NCBI GenBank assembly: GCA_964477735.1
Contig: CAYZFD010000036.1
Span: 1-14,484 of the forward strand
Length of the DNA stretch: 14,484 bases
Source of the DNA: CAYZFD01 sp964477735
GTDB lineage: Bacteria; Bacteroidota; Bacteroidia; Flavobacteriales; Flavobacteriaceae
Direction of reading: 5' to 3'
Made by a program: the position numbers and the translations under genes. This document shows positions 1 through 6,379 of the stretch, piece by piece. Positions within the stretch are counted from its first letter, which is position 1; each line of letters starts with the position of its first letter. The notes under the pieces were generated by a model, which was not told where the DNA came from, did not search any database, and saw only the letters and a list, made by a program, of their open reading frames with translations.

Positions 1-273
1 TTGTTTTTCAATACGCCAGCCTTGAATAGAATTGAAATACTTGGTTTCTCCTTGTGGGCTCACCCACTCACGACCACGAAGATTGATGCCAATTTTAACG
101 GCCTCTCCCAATGAAAATGAATTGAGCAAATCACACTTGTCTTGCACGAATTCAATCATGATATGTTGTGGGTATTGCTCTTCAGTGGTCACCACCAACT
201 CGCGTTTCCGAAAGCCATTGCTTCCATATTCTTTGGTTTCATCAATTAACTTTATTTTCCCGATAATTTCCAT
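1..273 (-). CDS. DUF3127 family protein (3' end cut by window edge)
   Basis: The frame stays open from an ATG at 273 to the left edge, giving the first 91 residues; the C-terminus is missing. It begins MEIIGKIKLIDETKEYGS and contains FRKRELVVTTEEQYPQ, then a block ending GWRIEKQ. This is the pattern I know from DUF3127, a short Bacteroidota family that looks like an OB-fold, single-strand-binding-type domain. The function is not established; nucleic-acid binding would be an inference from the fold. The ATG is the only sensible start, and a good -7 box lies about 20 bases upstream. The gene diverges from the histidine kinase gene at 362. Confidence 0.75.
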   Translation of the reverse strand, partial: MEIIGKIKLIDETKEYGSNGFRKRELVVTTEEQYPQHIMIEFVQDKCDLLNSFSLGEAVKIGINLRGREWVSPQGETKYFNSIQGWRIEKQ

Positions 274-293
274 GGCCTTATTAACTTTAGTTA

Positions 294-301
294 CAAAAGT
301 A
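294..301 (-). promoter_or_regulatory. Predicted -7 box for the DUF3127 gene
   Basis: On the minus strand this reads TACTTTTG, a full match to the Bacteroidota TAnnTTTG -7 pattern. It lies about 20 bases from the DUF3127 start. The -33 element is weak: only a T-run near 320-324, with no clear TTG. Confidence 0.5.
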
Positions 302-337
302 AGCAATTTGTTAGGGATGAAAAACTTAATTTTCCTT

Positions 338-345
338 TATATTCG
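338..345 (+). promoter_or_regulatory. Possible -7 box for the histidine kinase gene
   Basis: TATATTCG matches TAnnTTTG at seven of eight positions and lies 16 bases before the kinase ATG. The nearest TTTG (307-310) is 27 bases upstream, which is too far for a standard -33 element. This is therefore only a candidate. Confidence 0.3.
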
Positions 346-361
346 CTAATCTTAATGGGCT

Positions 362-1522
362 ATGTTAAATATTAAAATCAATAGAAATCAGGGGCGCAAT
401 ATGCTAATTATTAGCTCTTTACTTATTGTTTGCTTGATTTTGTGGAATACCTACAAGCTCATTGAGCTTACCAAAGCAGAGGAAAGAAACAGCATGGAAC
501 TTTGGGCTTTGGCCCAAAAAGAATTTTTAGACAGAGACCTAAACGATCAAATTGGAGAGGTGGCCTTCAGAGTTTTAACCACCAACACCAAAAACCCTAT
601 GATACAAGTGGATCATAAAGGTCATATTTTAAGTTTTAGCAATATAGATCACGAAAAGGCTGTGGCCAAAGACTCTGTTTATCTCAAAAAAATATTGGAA
701 CAAATCAAGACCGAAAACCCTGCTATTCATATTGTTCAGGGAAGTGGCATCAACCAAAAACTTTACTACGGCCATTCGGCCCTTCTTAAGAAAATCCAAT
801 ACTACCCCCTGGCTTTGCTGCTCATTATTGTGCTCTTCGGTACAGCCCTGTTTTTCTATTACAGAAGTAGTCGTATTGCCATTCAAAACAAATTATGGGC
901 AGGAATGGCCAAAGAAACTGCCCACCAGATTGGAACTCCGCTATCAGCTCTAATGGGGTGGACCACTTTGTTAGAGTCAGAATCGCCACCAAAAAACATT
1001 GCGGTTGAACTCCGAAAAGACGTGCAACGCTTAGAAACCATTGTCGCCCGATTTTCAAAAATCGGCTCGGATCCTAAACTCGAAAAACACAATTTCGAAA
1101 CTTTGGTAGAAAAAAATGTCGCCTATCTAAGTGCACGCGCACCCAAGCAAGTGCAACTCACTTTTAACAAAGCTCTTGTTCCTTGTTTTGCTTCGGTAGA
1201 TCCGGCTTTGATTGGCTGGGTGATCGAAAATCTGGTTAAAAATAGTATCGATGCCACCCAAGGAAAAGGGGTGATTGTGTTGGATTTAAAAACCGATACA
1301 GATTTTCTTATTTTATCCATTACCGACAACGGAAAAGGAATTCCAAAAAAATGGCAAAAAAAGATATTTAACCCTGGGGTTACTACCAAAAAAAGAGGTT
1401 GGGGGTTGGGGCTCTCCCTAGCCAAACGTATTGTAGAAAATTTTCATAACGGCCAGCTCCGAGTGGTTTACTCTAACGACAAGGGCACTCAAATGGAAAT
1501 TGTTTTAAAGCTTTTATCTTAA
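362..1522 (+). CDS. Membrane sensor histidine kinase (orphan)
   Basis: This 386-residue sensor kinase should autophosphorylate on histidine and pass the phosphate to an unknown response regulator; none is encoded here. A membrane segment at about 14-32 and a second at about 149-167 enclose a periplasmic region of roughly 115 residues with no domain I recognise. The DHp helix contains AKETAHQIGTPLSALMGW with phospho-acceptor His188. The ATPase domain shows the N box (E289 to N294, ENLVKN), the G1 box (D322, DNGKGI) and the G2 box (G346 to L351, GWGLGL). No HAMP or PAS domain is obvious between the second membrane segment and the DHp helix. I chose the ATG at 362; an ATG at 401 would remove most of the short cytoplasmic N-terminus and is an alternative. 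The stop codon overlaps that of the convergent HIT gene. Confidence 0.9.
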   Translation: MLNIKINRNQGRNMLIISSLLIVCLILWNTYKLIELTKAEERNSMELWALAQKEFLDRDLNDQIGEVAFRVLTTNTKNPMIQVDHKGHILSFSNIDHEKAVAKDSVYLKKILEQIKTENPAIHIVQGSGINQKLYYGHSALLKKIQYYPLALLLIIVLFGTALFFYYRSSRIAIQNKLWAGMAKETAHQIGTPLSALMGWTTLLESESPPKNIAVELRKDVQRLETIVARFSKIGSDPKLEKHNFETLVEKNVAYLSARAPKQVQLTFNKALVPCFASVDPALIGWVIENLVKNSIDATQGKGVIVLDLKTDTDFLILSITDNGKGIPKKWQKKIFNPGVTTKKRGWGLGLSLAKRIVENFHNGQLRVVYSNDKGTQMEIVLKLLS

Positions 1523-1908
1523 AAAGCTGCTCGAATTTGATGGGCCAAATCGGCCAAAGTTTCTTGGCTACAGCTCACTTTGTGCTGAAAAGTCATTTCT
1601 TTCATTTCTTGCAACGGAATTAAGTGCACATGAACATGGGGCACTTCGAGTCCTATTACTGCCATACCAATGCGTTTGCAAGGAATGGTTTTTTCGAGCA
1701 CAGCGGCCACTTTTTTGGAAAAAAGCATCAGGTTGAGATAGGTTGTTTCATCCAAATCAAAAAGTTTATCGACTTCTGTTTTAGGAATACATAGTGTGTG
1801 CCCCAAGGCATTGGGTTGAATGTCTAAAAAAGCGAGGAAATCATCAGTTTCATAAACCTTGTGGCAAGGAATCTCTCCTCTAATAATTTTGGTGAATATA
1901 GAGGCCAT
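1519..1908 (-). CDS. HIT-family nucleotide hydrolase/transferase
   Basis: This is a 129-residue histidine-triad protein, the usual full length. It opens MASIFTKIIRGEIP, typical of the Hint/HinT-like branch, has the GHTLCIP strand at about 36-42, and carries the HVHVHLIP signature with His91, His93 and His95; by family knowledge the middle His is the nucleophile. Such enzymes hydrolyse purine nucleotide phosphoramidates or dinucleoside polyphosphates in the cytoplasm; the true substrate here is unknown. It starts two bases after the greA stop codon, so it is surely co-transcribed with greA and probably translated by coupling. Its stop codon overlaps that of the convergent histidine kinase gene. 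Confidence 0.9.
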   Translation of the reverse strand: MASIFTKIIRGEIPCHKVYETDDFLAFLDIQPNALGHTLCIPKTEVDKLFDLDETTYLNLMLFSKKVAAVLEKTIPCKRIGMAVIGLEVPHVHVHLIPLQEMKEMTFQHKVSCSQETLADLAHQIRAAF

Positions 1909-1910
1909 GC

Positions 1911-2384
1911 CTAACGATTAATGGACAAAATTTCGAATTTCATCACGCCATTCGGCACTTGGACTTCGGCAATTTCACCCACTTTTTTTCCTAATAGGCC
2001 TTTTCCAATTGGTGAATTCACGGAAATTTTACCGGCCTTTAAATCGGCTTCACTCTCGGCAACCAAAGTGTAATCCATTTCCATCCCGTTGGTCGTATTT
2101 TTTATACGAACTTTCGATAAAACCAAAACTTTTGTGAGGTCGAGTTGCGACTCATCTATGAGGCGTGCACTGGCTAAAGTTTCTTCTAATTTCGATATCT
2201 TTAGTTCAAGCAATCCTTGTGCTTCTTTTGCGGCGTCATATTCGGCGTTCTCGCTCAAATCACCCTTGTCTCGGGCTTCGGCAATGGCCTGTGAGGCTTT
2301 GGGGCGTTCAACATCTTTCAGATGGTTGAGCTCATCTCGAAGCTTTTTGAGGCCTGCTGCTGTGTAATAAGATACTGTGCTCAT
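1911..2384 (-). CDS. greA: Transcription elongation factor GreA
   Basis: GreA enters the secondary channel of RNA polymerase and stimulates cleavage of the 3' end of backtracked RNA. With the start at MSTVSYYT the protein has 157 residues, the normal GreA size. An ATG 18 bases upstream (2402) would add six residues that I do not expect in the family, and it would lie inside a terminator-like T-run. The N-terminal coiled coil carries RPKASQAIAEARDKGDLSEN, with the tip acidic residues Asp42 and Glu45 intact; the C-terminal FKBP-like domain includes SPIGKGLLGKKVGE. It is the first gene of a greA-HIT pair. The leader contains a hairpin with a T-run (2401-2426) just after a predicted promoter, so attenuation is possible. 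Confidence 0.95.
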   Translation of the reverse strand: MSTVSYYTAAGLKKLRDELNHLKDVERPKASQAIAEARDKGDLSENAEYDAAKEAQGLLELKISKLEETLASARLIDESQLDLTKVLVLSKVRIKNTTNGMEMDYTLVAESEADLKAGKISVNSPIGKGLLGKKVGEIAEVQVPNGVMKFEILSINR

Positions 2385-2400
2385 AACAATTGTTTTAAAC

Positions 2401-2426
2401 AAAAAAATCCTGCTTTGAGCCGGATT
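2401..2426 (-). terminator. Terminator-like hairpin in the greA leader
   Basis: On the minus strand the sequence reads AATCC-G-GCT-CAA-AGC-A-GGATT, followed by T. Outer stem AATCC/GGATT, one G/A mismatch, inner stem GCT/AGC and a three-base loop give a compact hairpin. The run of seven T residues on the minus strand covers 2401-2407. This is the form of an intrinsic terminator for minus-strand transcription; there is no T-run on the plus side. It may stop read-through from the receptor gene whose end is at 2909, or attenuate greA itself. Confidence 0.6.
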
Positions 2427-2431
2427 CTTAA

Positions 2432-2439
2432 CAAATATA
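2432..2439 (-). promoter_or_regulatory. greA: Predicted -7 box for greA
   Basis: TATATTTG on the minus strand is a perfect TAnnTTTG match. Transcription would start near 2425, at the 5' edge of the hairpin at 2406-2426. No convincing -33 TTG is seen at the usual distance. Confidence 0.45.
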
Positions 2440-2468
2440 CAAATTTTTTAAATTCTAACGGTTTTATG

Positions 2469-2476
2469 TACCTTCG
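2469..2476 (+). promoter_or_regulatory. Possible -7 box for the lipoprotein gene
   Basis: TACCTTCG matches the -7 pattern at seven of eight positions. It would start transcription just before the ATG at 2484, giving a nearly leaderless mRNA and ruling out the in-frame ATG at 2466. There is no clear -33 element. Confidence 0.25.
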
Positions 2477-2483
2477 AAACATC

Positions 2484-2912
2484 ATGAATAAGTTTTTTTT
2501 CGCCATAGTGTTGCTCTTTATCTTGGGCTGTACCTCCACAGAAATAGAGCGCAACCCCTACCTGCCCGAAGTGCCTTTTCGTTTAGAGATCAACCTAAAT
2601 CTACCACAATATGACAATCTTCGCTATTCAGGTGGATCGCTTTTTTCGGTGCAAGGAGGCGTTAGAGGCTTGTTGCTCTTTAACCTCAACGACAATGTTT
2701 TTGCATGGGAAGCCAGTTGCCCCAATCATGTGCCAAGTCAATGCTCTACAATGGAAATTAACGGGGTATTGGCCAACTGCAGTTGCGAAAACTACGAATA
2801 CAGCTTGGCCACCGGCCAGGTGATAGGAAACCCTAAAACCGAAACCAAGCTGTACAGTATGCTCAACTATCGCACCTCAAAAAGCGGAAACACGGTCATC
2901 GTTTCAAATTAG
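2484..2912 (+). CDS. Small lipoprotein with degenerate Rieske-like region
   Basis: The 142-residue product starts MNKFFFAIVLLFILGC: a short hydrophobic signal and a lipobox (FILGC) that would give a lipidated Cys16, so it is probably anchored in the periplasm or outer membrane. The mature part has EASCPNHVPSQCSTM (Cys79, His82, Cys87) and later ANCSCENYEY (Cys99, Cys101), followed by a TGQVIGNP turn. Order and spacing recall the two cluster-binding loops of Rieske [2Fe-2S] proteins, but the standard CxH...CxxH ligands are changed: the first loop is CPNH, and the second has tyrosine where histidine is expected. I recognise similar proteins in Flavobacteriia, but no function is known. Start chosen by the signal peptide; an ATG at 2466 is in frame. 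It diverges from greA and overlaps the receptor gene tail to tail. Confidence 0.75.
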   Translation: MNKFFFAIVLLFILGCTSTEIERNPYLPEVPFRLEINLNLPQYDNLRYSGGSLFSVQGGVRGLLLFNLNDNVFAWEASCPNHVPSQCSTMEINGVLANCSCENYEYSLATGQVIGNPKTETKLYSMLNYRTSKSGNTVIVSN

Positions 2913-5065
2913 AACCGCGCCACAAGGCCTGCTAAGAAATGACGCCCCGCTTGTGGATAATACCCAGCCCCTTCAATGGTTTTGATGTTGTTGTGGTTAC
3001 TCCAAGTATCGTCGTAGGTGTAAAAATAACCGTTTGATATATATTCCTGATTTAAAATATTGTTTATCAATAAGTTAAATTCAATTTTTTCGAAGATTTT
3101 TTTAGGTTTAAGCCAATAAGAAACTGATAAGTCATGAAGCGTATAGGCAGCGAGTTTTGAGCTCTTGGCATCGATATTTCCCATGTATTGAGACCCCACA
3201 TGTTTCGAAATCAAGCCAAAAGAAAGGGACTCTACAGGGCTATAAAAGAGCTGTTGCCCCGCAACCAATGATGGCGAGAACGCAATTTCAGTAGCCCCCA
3301 AATTTTGCAACACACCATCGCGTCGAAAGCGATAATCTAAGTTTCGATTTTGACTCAAGGCAAAGTTAGGAAGCCAACGCCATCTTGGCCCAAAAGAAAA
3401 TTGTGCATCCCATTCCAAACCAAGTCGATAACTGTTGCCCACATTGGCCCTGATGGGGGCACCCACAGCATCCAAAGCGCCTGTTAATACCAGCTGATCT
3501 TTGTAGTGCATATAATATACATTTAAACTGGACTGGAATTTTTCCCGATTAAAACGCCAACCTATTTCATAGTCATTGAGCTGCTCAGGCTTAGGGTTTC
3601 CGTTTTCATAGTCTGTGCGGTTGGGTTCTCTATGTGCTCGACCAAATGAAGCGTATAGACTTTGGGCAGCATTGATACGGTAGGTAGCACCAAACTTTGG
3701 ATTAAAAAACTGAAAGTGATCGTCAATTTTATGTTGAATATCTTCGGGCTGTGCCTGATAACCTAAAACGCGATATTGCAAATCCATAAAAACCGAAATT
3801 GATTTGTTGATGGGATAGGTCGCTTTAGTATAGGCATTCAACTCTCTTTTTTTGCTGAAGTTATCATAATATCTGTGGCGAATTTCACTGTTTGAAGCAT
3901 AACGAGCCCAAATCACTTCACCGAAATGTTGCCCTTCGTAGCGATTGCCTCCAAGGCCAAAAATCCATTCAATGCCCTTGTTTTGATATTGAAGCGAAGC
4001 AATAAGTCCCATAAAATCGTTGTCGAGCCACTTTCGTCGAATCAAATCTGTTTCGGTGACACCCGCCAATGCATTTAAACCATAGTCGCCAAAATCTTGA
4101 TCTTCTTTATATTGCTCATAAAACCCAGCCCCTTTTGTGTAGTGAACACTAAGGTTGGAGCGCCAAAAAGCATTCATTTGATGATGCCAATGCAACTGGT
4201 AATGGGTTTGCTTGTAGTCGTCCACTTCGTTGTCATAAAACTTTAAATTTCCTTGGGGGTCTGTGTAGGCTCCTGCAGAATTATAGGTACGGTTGTCTTT
4301 TAACTGTTGAGCATCAACCCCATTCCAAGATTGGTAAGTGATTTCGTGACCACCAAAAGTCAATGCCTTAATGAGCGTTCCTCCTTTTTGATAGGTGGCT
4401 TGTAAAAAGTAGGATTTTAAATCTGACGAAGCCCTGTCGATATATCCATCGGATTGAATGGCAGACAAACGTCCATTGATCTCCCATCCATGATCTAACA
4501 GTCCTGTTGAAAATTGAACTGAATTTTTAAAGGTTCCAAAACTACCAAACGAAGAAGAAATTTGAGCCTGAGGCAAAACCGAAATGGCATCTGTGAGCAG
4601 GTTTAGGCTGGCCCCAAAAGCACCGGCTCCTTGGGTAGAGGATCCAACACCACGTTGGAGCTGAAGGCTTTCGACCGAAGAAACAAAATCGGGCATATTG
4701 ACCCACCAAACTCCGTGCGATTCAGCGTCGTTGAGGGGAATTCCATTAATGGTCACGTTGATGCGGGTGGCATCACTGCCTCGAACGCGAAGCCCTGTGT
4801 AGCCAACTCCAGCACCAGCATCGGAAGTGGTGACCACAGCAGGCATCACACCGAGCAAAATTGGGATGTCTTGACCCAAATTTCTCGGTGCTACTGCCGC
4901 TTTGTTTAGGTTAGAGAAACTGACAGGACTCGACGCCTTAACGCGTACGCTAGACACCAGCACTTCGTCGAGCTGAACGGTTGGTTTGGTGAGACTGTCA
5001 CTAGGTTGTTGTGCGTTTATGCTCATCGTGAGCACAAACAAGTTGAAAAAAAGTGCATTTTTCAT
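2909..5065 (-). CDS. TonB-dependent outer-membrane receptor, predicted thiamine/TPP uptake
   Basis: This 718-residue protein has a signal peptide ending near Ala18 (SINA, then QQ), a TonB-box-like stretch at about 30-39 (VQLDEVLVSS), a plug domain to about residue 160 (including LRVRGSDATRINVTINGIPL and the VESLQLQRG block), and a long beta-barrel ending in Arg-Phe, the usual aromatic C-terminus for BAM insertion. No carboxypeptidase-like N-terminal extension is present, unlike SusC. Such receptors use TonB-transmitted energy to bring scarce nutrients across the outer membrane. The substrate is assigned from context: a TPP riboswitch sits in its leader, and a PnuT-type permease, thiamine-binding protein and kinase lie directly upstream. 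Bacteroides has equivalent receptors with pnuT. The start codon lies in a hairpin stem (5064-5088), so translation may be riboswitch-controlled. Confidence 0.9.
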   Translation of the reverse strand: MKNALFFNLFVLTMSINAQQPSDSLTKPTVQLDEVLVSSVRVKASSPVSFSNLNKAAVAPRNLGQDIPILLGVMPAVVTTSDAGAGVGYTGLRVRGSDATRINVTINGIPLNDAESHGVWWVNMPDFVSSVESLQLQRGVGSSTQGAGAFGASLNLLTDAISVLPQAQISSSFGSFGTFKNSVQFSTGLLDHGWEINGRLSAIQSDGYIDRASSDLKSYFLQATYQKGGTLIKALTFGGHEITYQSWNGVDAQQLKDNRTYNSAGAYTDPQGNLKFYDNEVDDYKQTHYQLHWHHQMNAFWRSNLSVHYTKGAGFYEQYKEDQDFGDYGLNALAGVTETDLIRRKWLDNDFMGLIASLQYQNKGIEWIFGLGGNRYEGQHFGEVIWARYASNSEIRHRYYDNFSKKRELNAYTKATYPINKSISVFMDLQYRVLGYQAQPEDIQHKIDDHFQFFNPKFGATYRINAAQSLYASFGRAHREPNRTDYENGNPKPEQLNDYEIGWRFNREKFQSSLNVYYMHYKDQLVLTGALDAVGAPIRANVGNSYRLGLEWDAQFSFGPRWRWLPNFALSQNRNLDYRFRRDGVLQNLGATEIAFSPSLVAGQQLFYSPVESLSFGLISKHVGSQYMGNIDAKSSKLAAYTLHDLSVSYWLKPKKIFEKIEFNLLINNILNQEYISNGYFYTYDDTWSNHNNIKTIEGAGYYPQAGRHFLAGLVARF

Positions 5066-5121
5066 TCGTAAAAAAATTTAATACGAATAAAAGGGGTTAT
5101 TATTCAGTGATGATTAATAAC
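5064..5121 (-). promoter_or_regulatory. Riboswitch expression-platform candidates (alternative hairpins)
   Basis: Three AU-rich stems lie between the aptamer and the receptor gene. Hairpin A pairs 5115-5121 with 5096-5102 (GTTATTA/TAATAAC). Hairpin B pairs 5082-5088 with 5064-5070 (ATTCGTA/TACGAAT) and covers the A and U of the start codon. Hairpin C pairs 5100-5105 with 5085-5090 (GAATAA/TTATTC) and cannot coexist with A or B. In addition ACCCCTT (minus strand, 5097 to 5091) is complementary to AAGGGGT in the aptamer (5200 to 5194). Confidence 0.45.
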
Positions 5122-5127
5122 GGTTTT

Positions 5128-5204
5128 TCAAATCCCTTGGCGGCATTACCCGCCCAGGTTCATTGGGTATGATCTCAGCCCGATTGGTTGGGCACCCCTT
5201 ATGA
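5128..5204 (-). promoter_or_regulatory. TPP riboswitch (THI element)
   Basis: The minus strand shows the THI-box landmarks in order: AAGGGGTGCCC, GGGCTGAGAT, ATACCC, GAACCTG, GGGTAATGCC and AAGGGA. These are the conserved P1/P2 junction, the CUGAGA loop that binds the pyrimidine side, and the helices that bind the pyrophosphate side. A short P1 (TCAxA with TxTGA) closes it. The aptamer binds thiamine pyrophosphate and in bacteria usually turns expression off. It precedes the TonB-dependent receptor by about 60 bases. Confidence 0.93.
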
Positions 5205-5211
5205 GACAGGG

Positions 5212-5219
5212 CAAAATTA
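5212..5219 (-). promoter_or_regulatory. Predicted -7 box driving the riboswitch and receptor
   Basis: TAATTTTG on the minus strand is a full TAnnTTTG match. Its first three bases are the TAA stop codon of the upstream kinase gene. Transcription would start near 5206, directly at the first base of the aptamer. The -33 element is not clear; a TTG at 5243-5245 is 23 bases away. Confidence 0.5.
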
Positions 5220-5786
5220 CAACTTCTTGGCCAATAAATCATCAATCACTGACACGGCCTTTTCGAGGCGTTCTTTTTTACCTCCTTTTAGCAAAACGTA
5301 GGGTCTTTTGTGTTGGTCTAGCGTGCTTTTAAAAGCTTCGAAAACGGCCTCTCTCTCGTTGGGTTTGTCACGCAAATCGTCGGCTTCCCAAGGCACATCA
5401 ATGTAGGTTAAAAAATACATGTCGTAGGTGTTTTGCAAAGCATATTTTTCCAATGTAGGATCGCAGCTTCCTGCATAATAGATTTCGGAATAGACTTTGG
5501 TTTCGAGTAAATCGGTGTCGCAAATCAGGACCTGGTTGGCCTTTTGAGCCAAATAATTTTCAGATTGAATTTGTCCAACAGCTATGGGTAAAAGGTCGGC
5601 TGCTTCACAAGTTTTTCTCGACTCGTTCCATTTGGTTTGAAGGTAGTCGCGTGCAAATTCGGGCACCCACACAGAGTTGTAGTGTCTGGCCAATTGCTGA
5701 GACAAGGTGGTTTTCCCTGTAGATTCTGGTCCAAAAATGACCACTTTTAGGCAGCTGGCTGCTTGTTGTCCAAGATTTTTTTCCAT
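5217..5786 (-). CDS. NadR-like P-loop kinase, predicted thiamine kinase
   Basis: The 189-residue protein has a Walker A motif at Gly19 to Thr26 (GPESTGKT), then WVPEFARDYLQ, an ICDTDLLETKVYSEIYY segment and YIDVPWEADDLRDKPNER, the pattern of the NadR ribosylnicotinamide-kinase domain (AAA_28 type). The adenylyltransferase and helix-turn-helix domains of full NadR are absent. PnuC-family permeases work by diffusion and need phosphorylation to trap the substrate, so I infer that it phosphorylates thiamine imported by PnuT; this is not proven, and a nicotinamide riboside role is the alternative. I start it at MEKNLGQQ (5786): the frame is open back to 5996, but that part lies inside pnuT and has no kinase features. 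It overlaps the end of pnuT by 40 bases. Confidence 0.75.
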   Translation of the reverse strand: MEKNLGQQAASCLKVVIFGPESTGKTTLSQQLARHYNSVWVPEFARDYLQTKWNESRKTCEAADLLPIAVGQIQSENYLAQKANQVLICDTDLLETKVYSEIYYAGSCDPTLEKYALQNTYDMYFLTYIDVPWEADDLRDKPNEREAVFEAFKSTLDQHKRPYVLLKGGKKERLEKAVSVIDDLLAKKL

Positions 5787-6379
5787 GCTTGATATCCGGC
5801 AAAGGCCACAAAGGTAAAGATTAGATATTGAATGGCCGTTAGGCTGAGGCCTTTGTAGAGGTATAGGGGCACAGAAATGATGTCGCCTACTATCCAAAAA
5901 ATCCAATTTTCGATTTTTCTTCTTGCCATGAGCCACATGCCCACAAAAAAGATGGCGGTGGTGAGGGCATCGACATAGGCCGTCCAGTTGTCCCATTTAT
6001 CAAAGCTTTCATAAACAACAAAAACACTTAACAGAGCACCCATAAAAATTAAAATACTGGTTTTCTTTTCAACTTTTAACATCGAAGAAATGGGCGTCAC
6101 ATGCTCACCATCGGGCTTTTGGGTCCAAACATACCAACCATAAATACTCATGGAAAAATAATAGGCATTGATCATCATATCACCCAGCAACCCCCACTGC
6201 CAAAGCAAATATACAAAGAGGGCTGTGGAAATAATGCCTGTAGGATAAACACCCACATGGTTTTTCTTAGCCAGCCAAACACTGGCAAAACCAAACAAAA
6301 CGCCCACAATCTCTATCCACACATATAGGGGTTGGTAGCTGGCATATTGACCAAAAAGCCAATCAAAAATTGGGGACAT
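5747..6379 (-). CDS. pnuT: PnuT-type thiamine permease (PnuC family)
   Basis: This 210-residue integral membrane protein has six to eight hydrophobic segments. It carries PnuC-family landmarks: NAYYFSMSIYGWYVW, with the conserved aromatic cluster near residues 73-87, and ENWIFWIVGDIISVPLYLYK near the C-terminus. PnuC proteins let unphosphorylated vitamins (nicotinamide riboside, thiamine, riboflavin) cross the inner membrane. I assign thiamine because the gene is flanked by a thiamine-binding protein gene and lies in the same cluster as a TPP riboswitch and TonB receptor; sequence alone does not separate it from PnuC. It overlaps the thiamine-binding gene by 17 bases at its start and the kinase gene by 40 bases at its end, implying tightly coupled translation. 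Confidence 0.85.
   Translation of the reverse strand: MSPIFDWLFGQYASYQPLYVWIEIVGVLFGFASVWLAKKNHVGVYPTGIISTALFVYLLWQWGLLGDMMINAYYFSMSIYGWYVWTQKPDGEHVTPISSMLKVEKKTSILIFMGALLSVFVVYESFDKWDNWTAYVDALTTAIFFVGMWLMARRKIENWIFWIVGDIISVPLYLYKGLSLTAIQYLIFTFVAFAGYQAWKKILDNKQPAA

Noticed and set aside
32..349. Plus-strand frame of 105 codons at the left edge
   Set aside because: It is antisense to the recognisable DUF3127 gene and has no family features.
5787..5996. Upstream extension of the kinase reading frame
   Set aside because: The segment lies wholly inside pnuT, is Cys/His/Arg-rich like an out-of-frame translation, and adds nothing typical of the kinase family.
5217..6379. Nicotinamide riboside uptake (PnuC plus NadR kinase) as the function of this block
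   Set aside because: The protein families alone would fit, but the adjacent MTH1187/YkoF-type thiamine-binding gene and the TPP riboswitch-controlled receptor favour thiamine.
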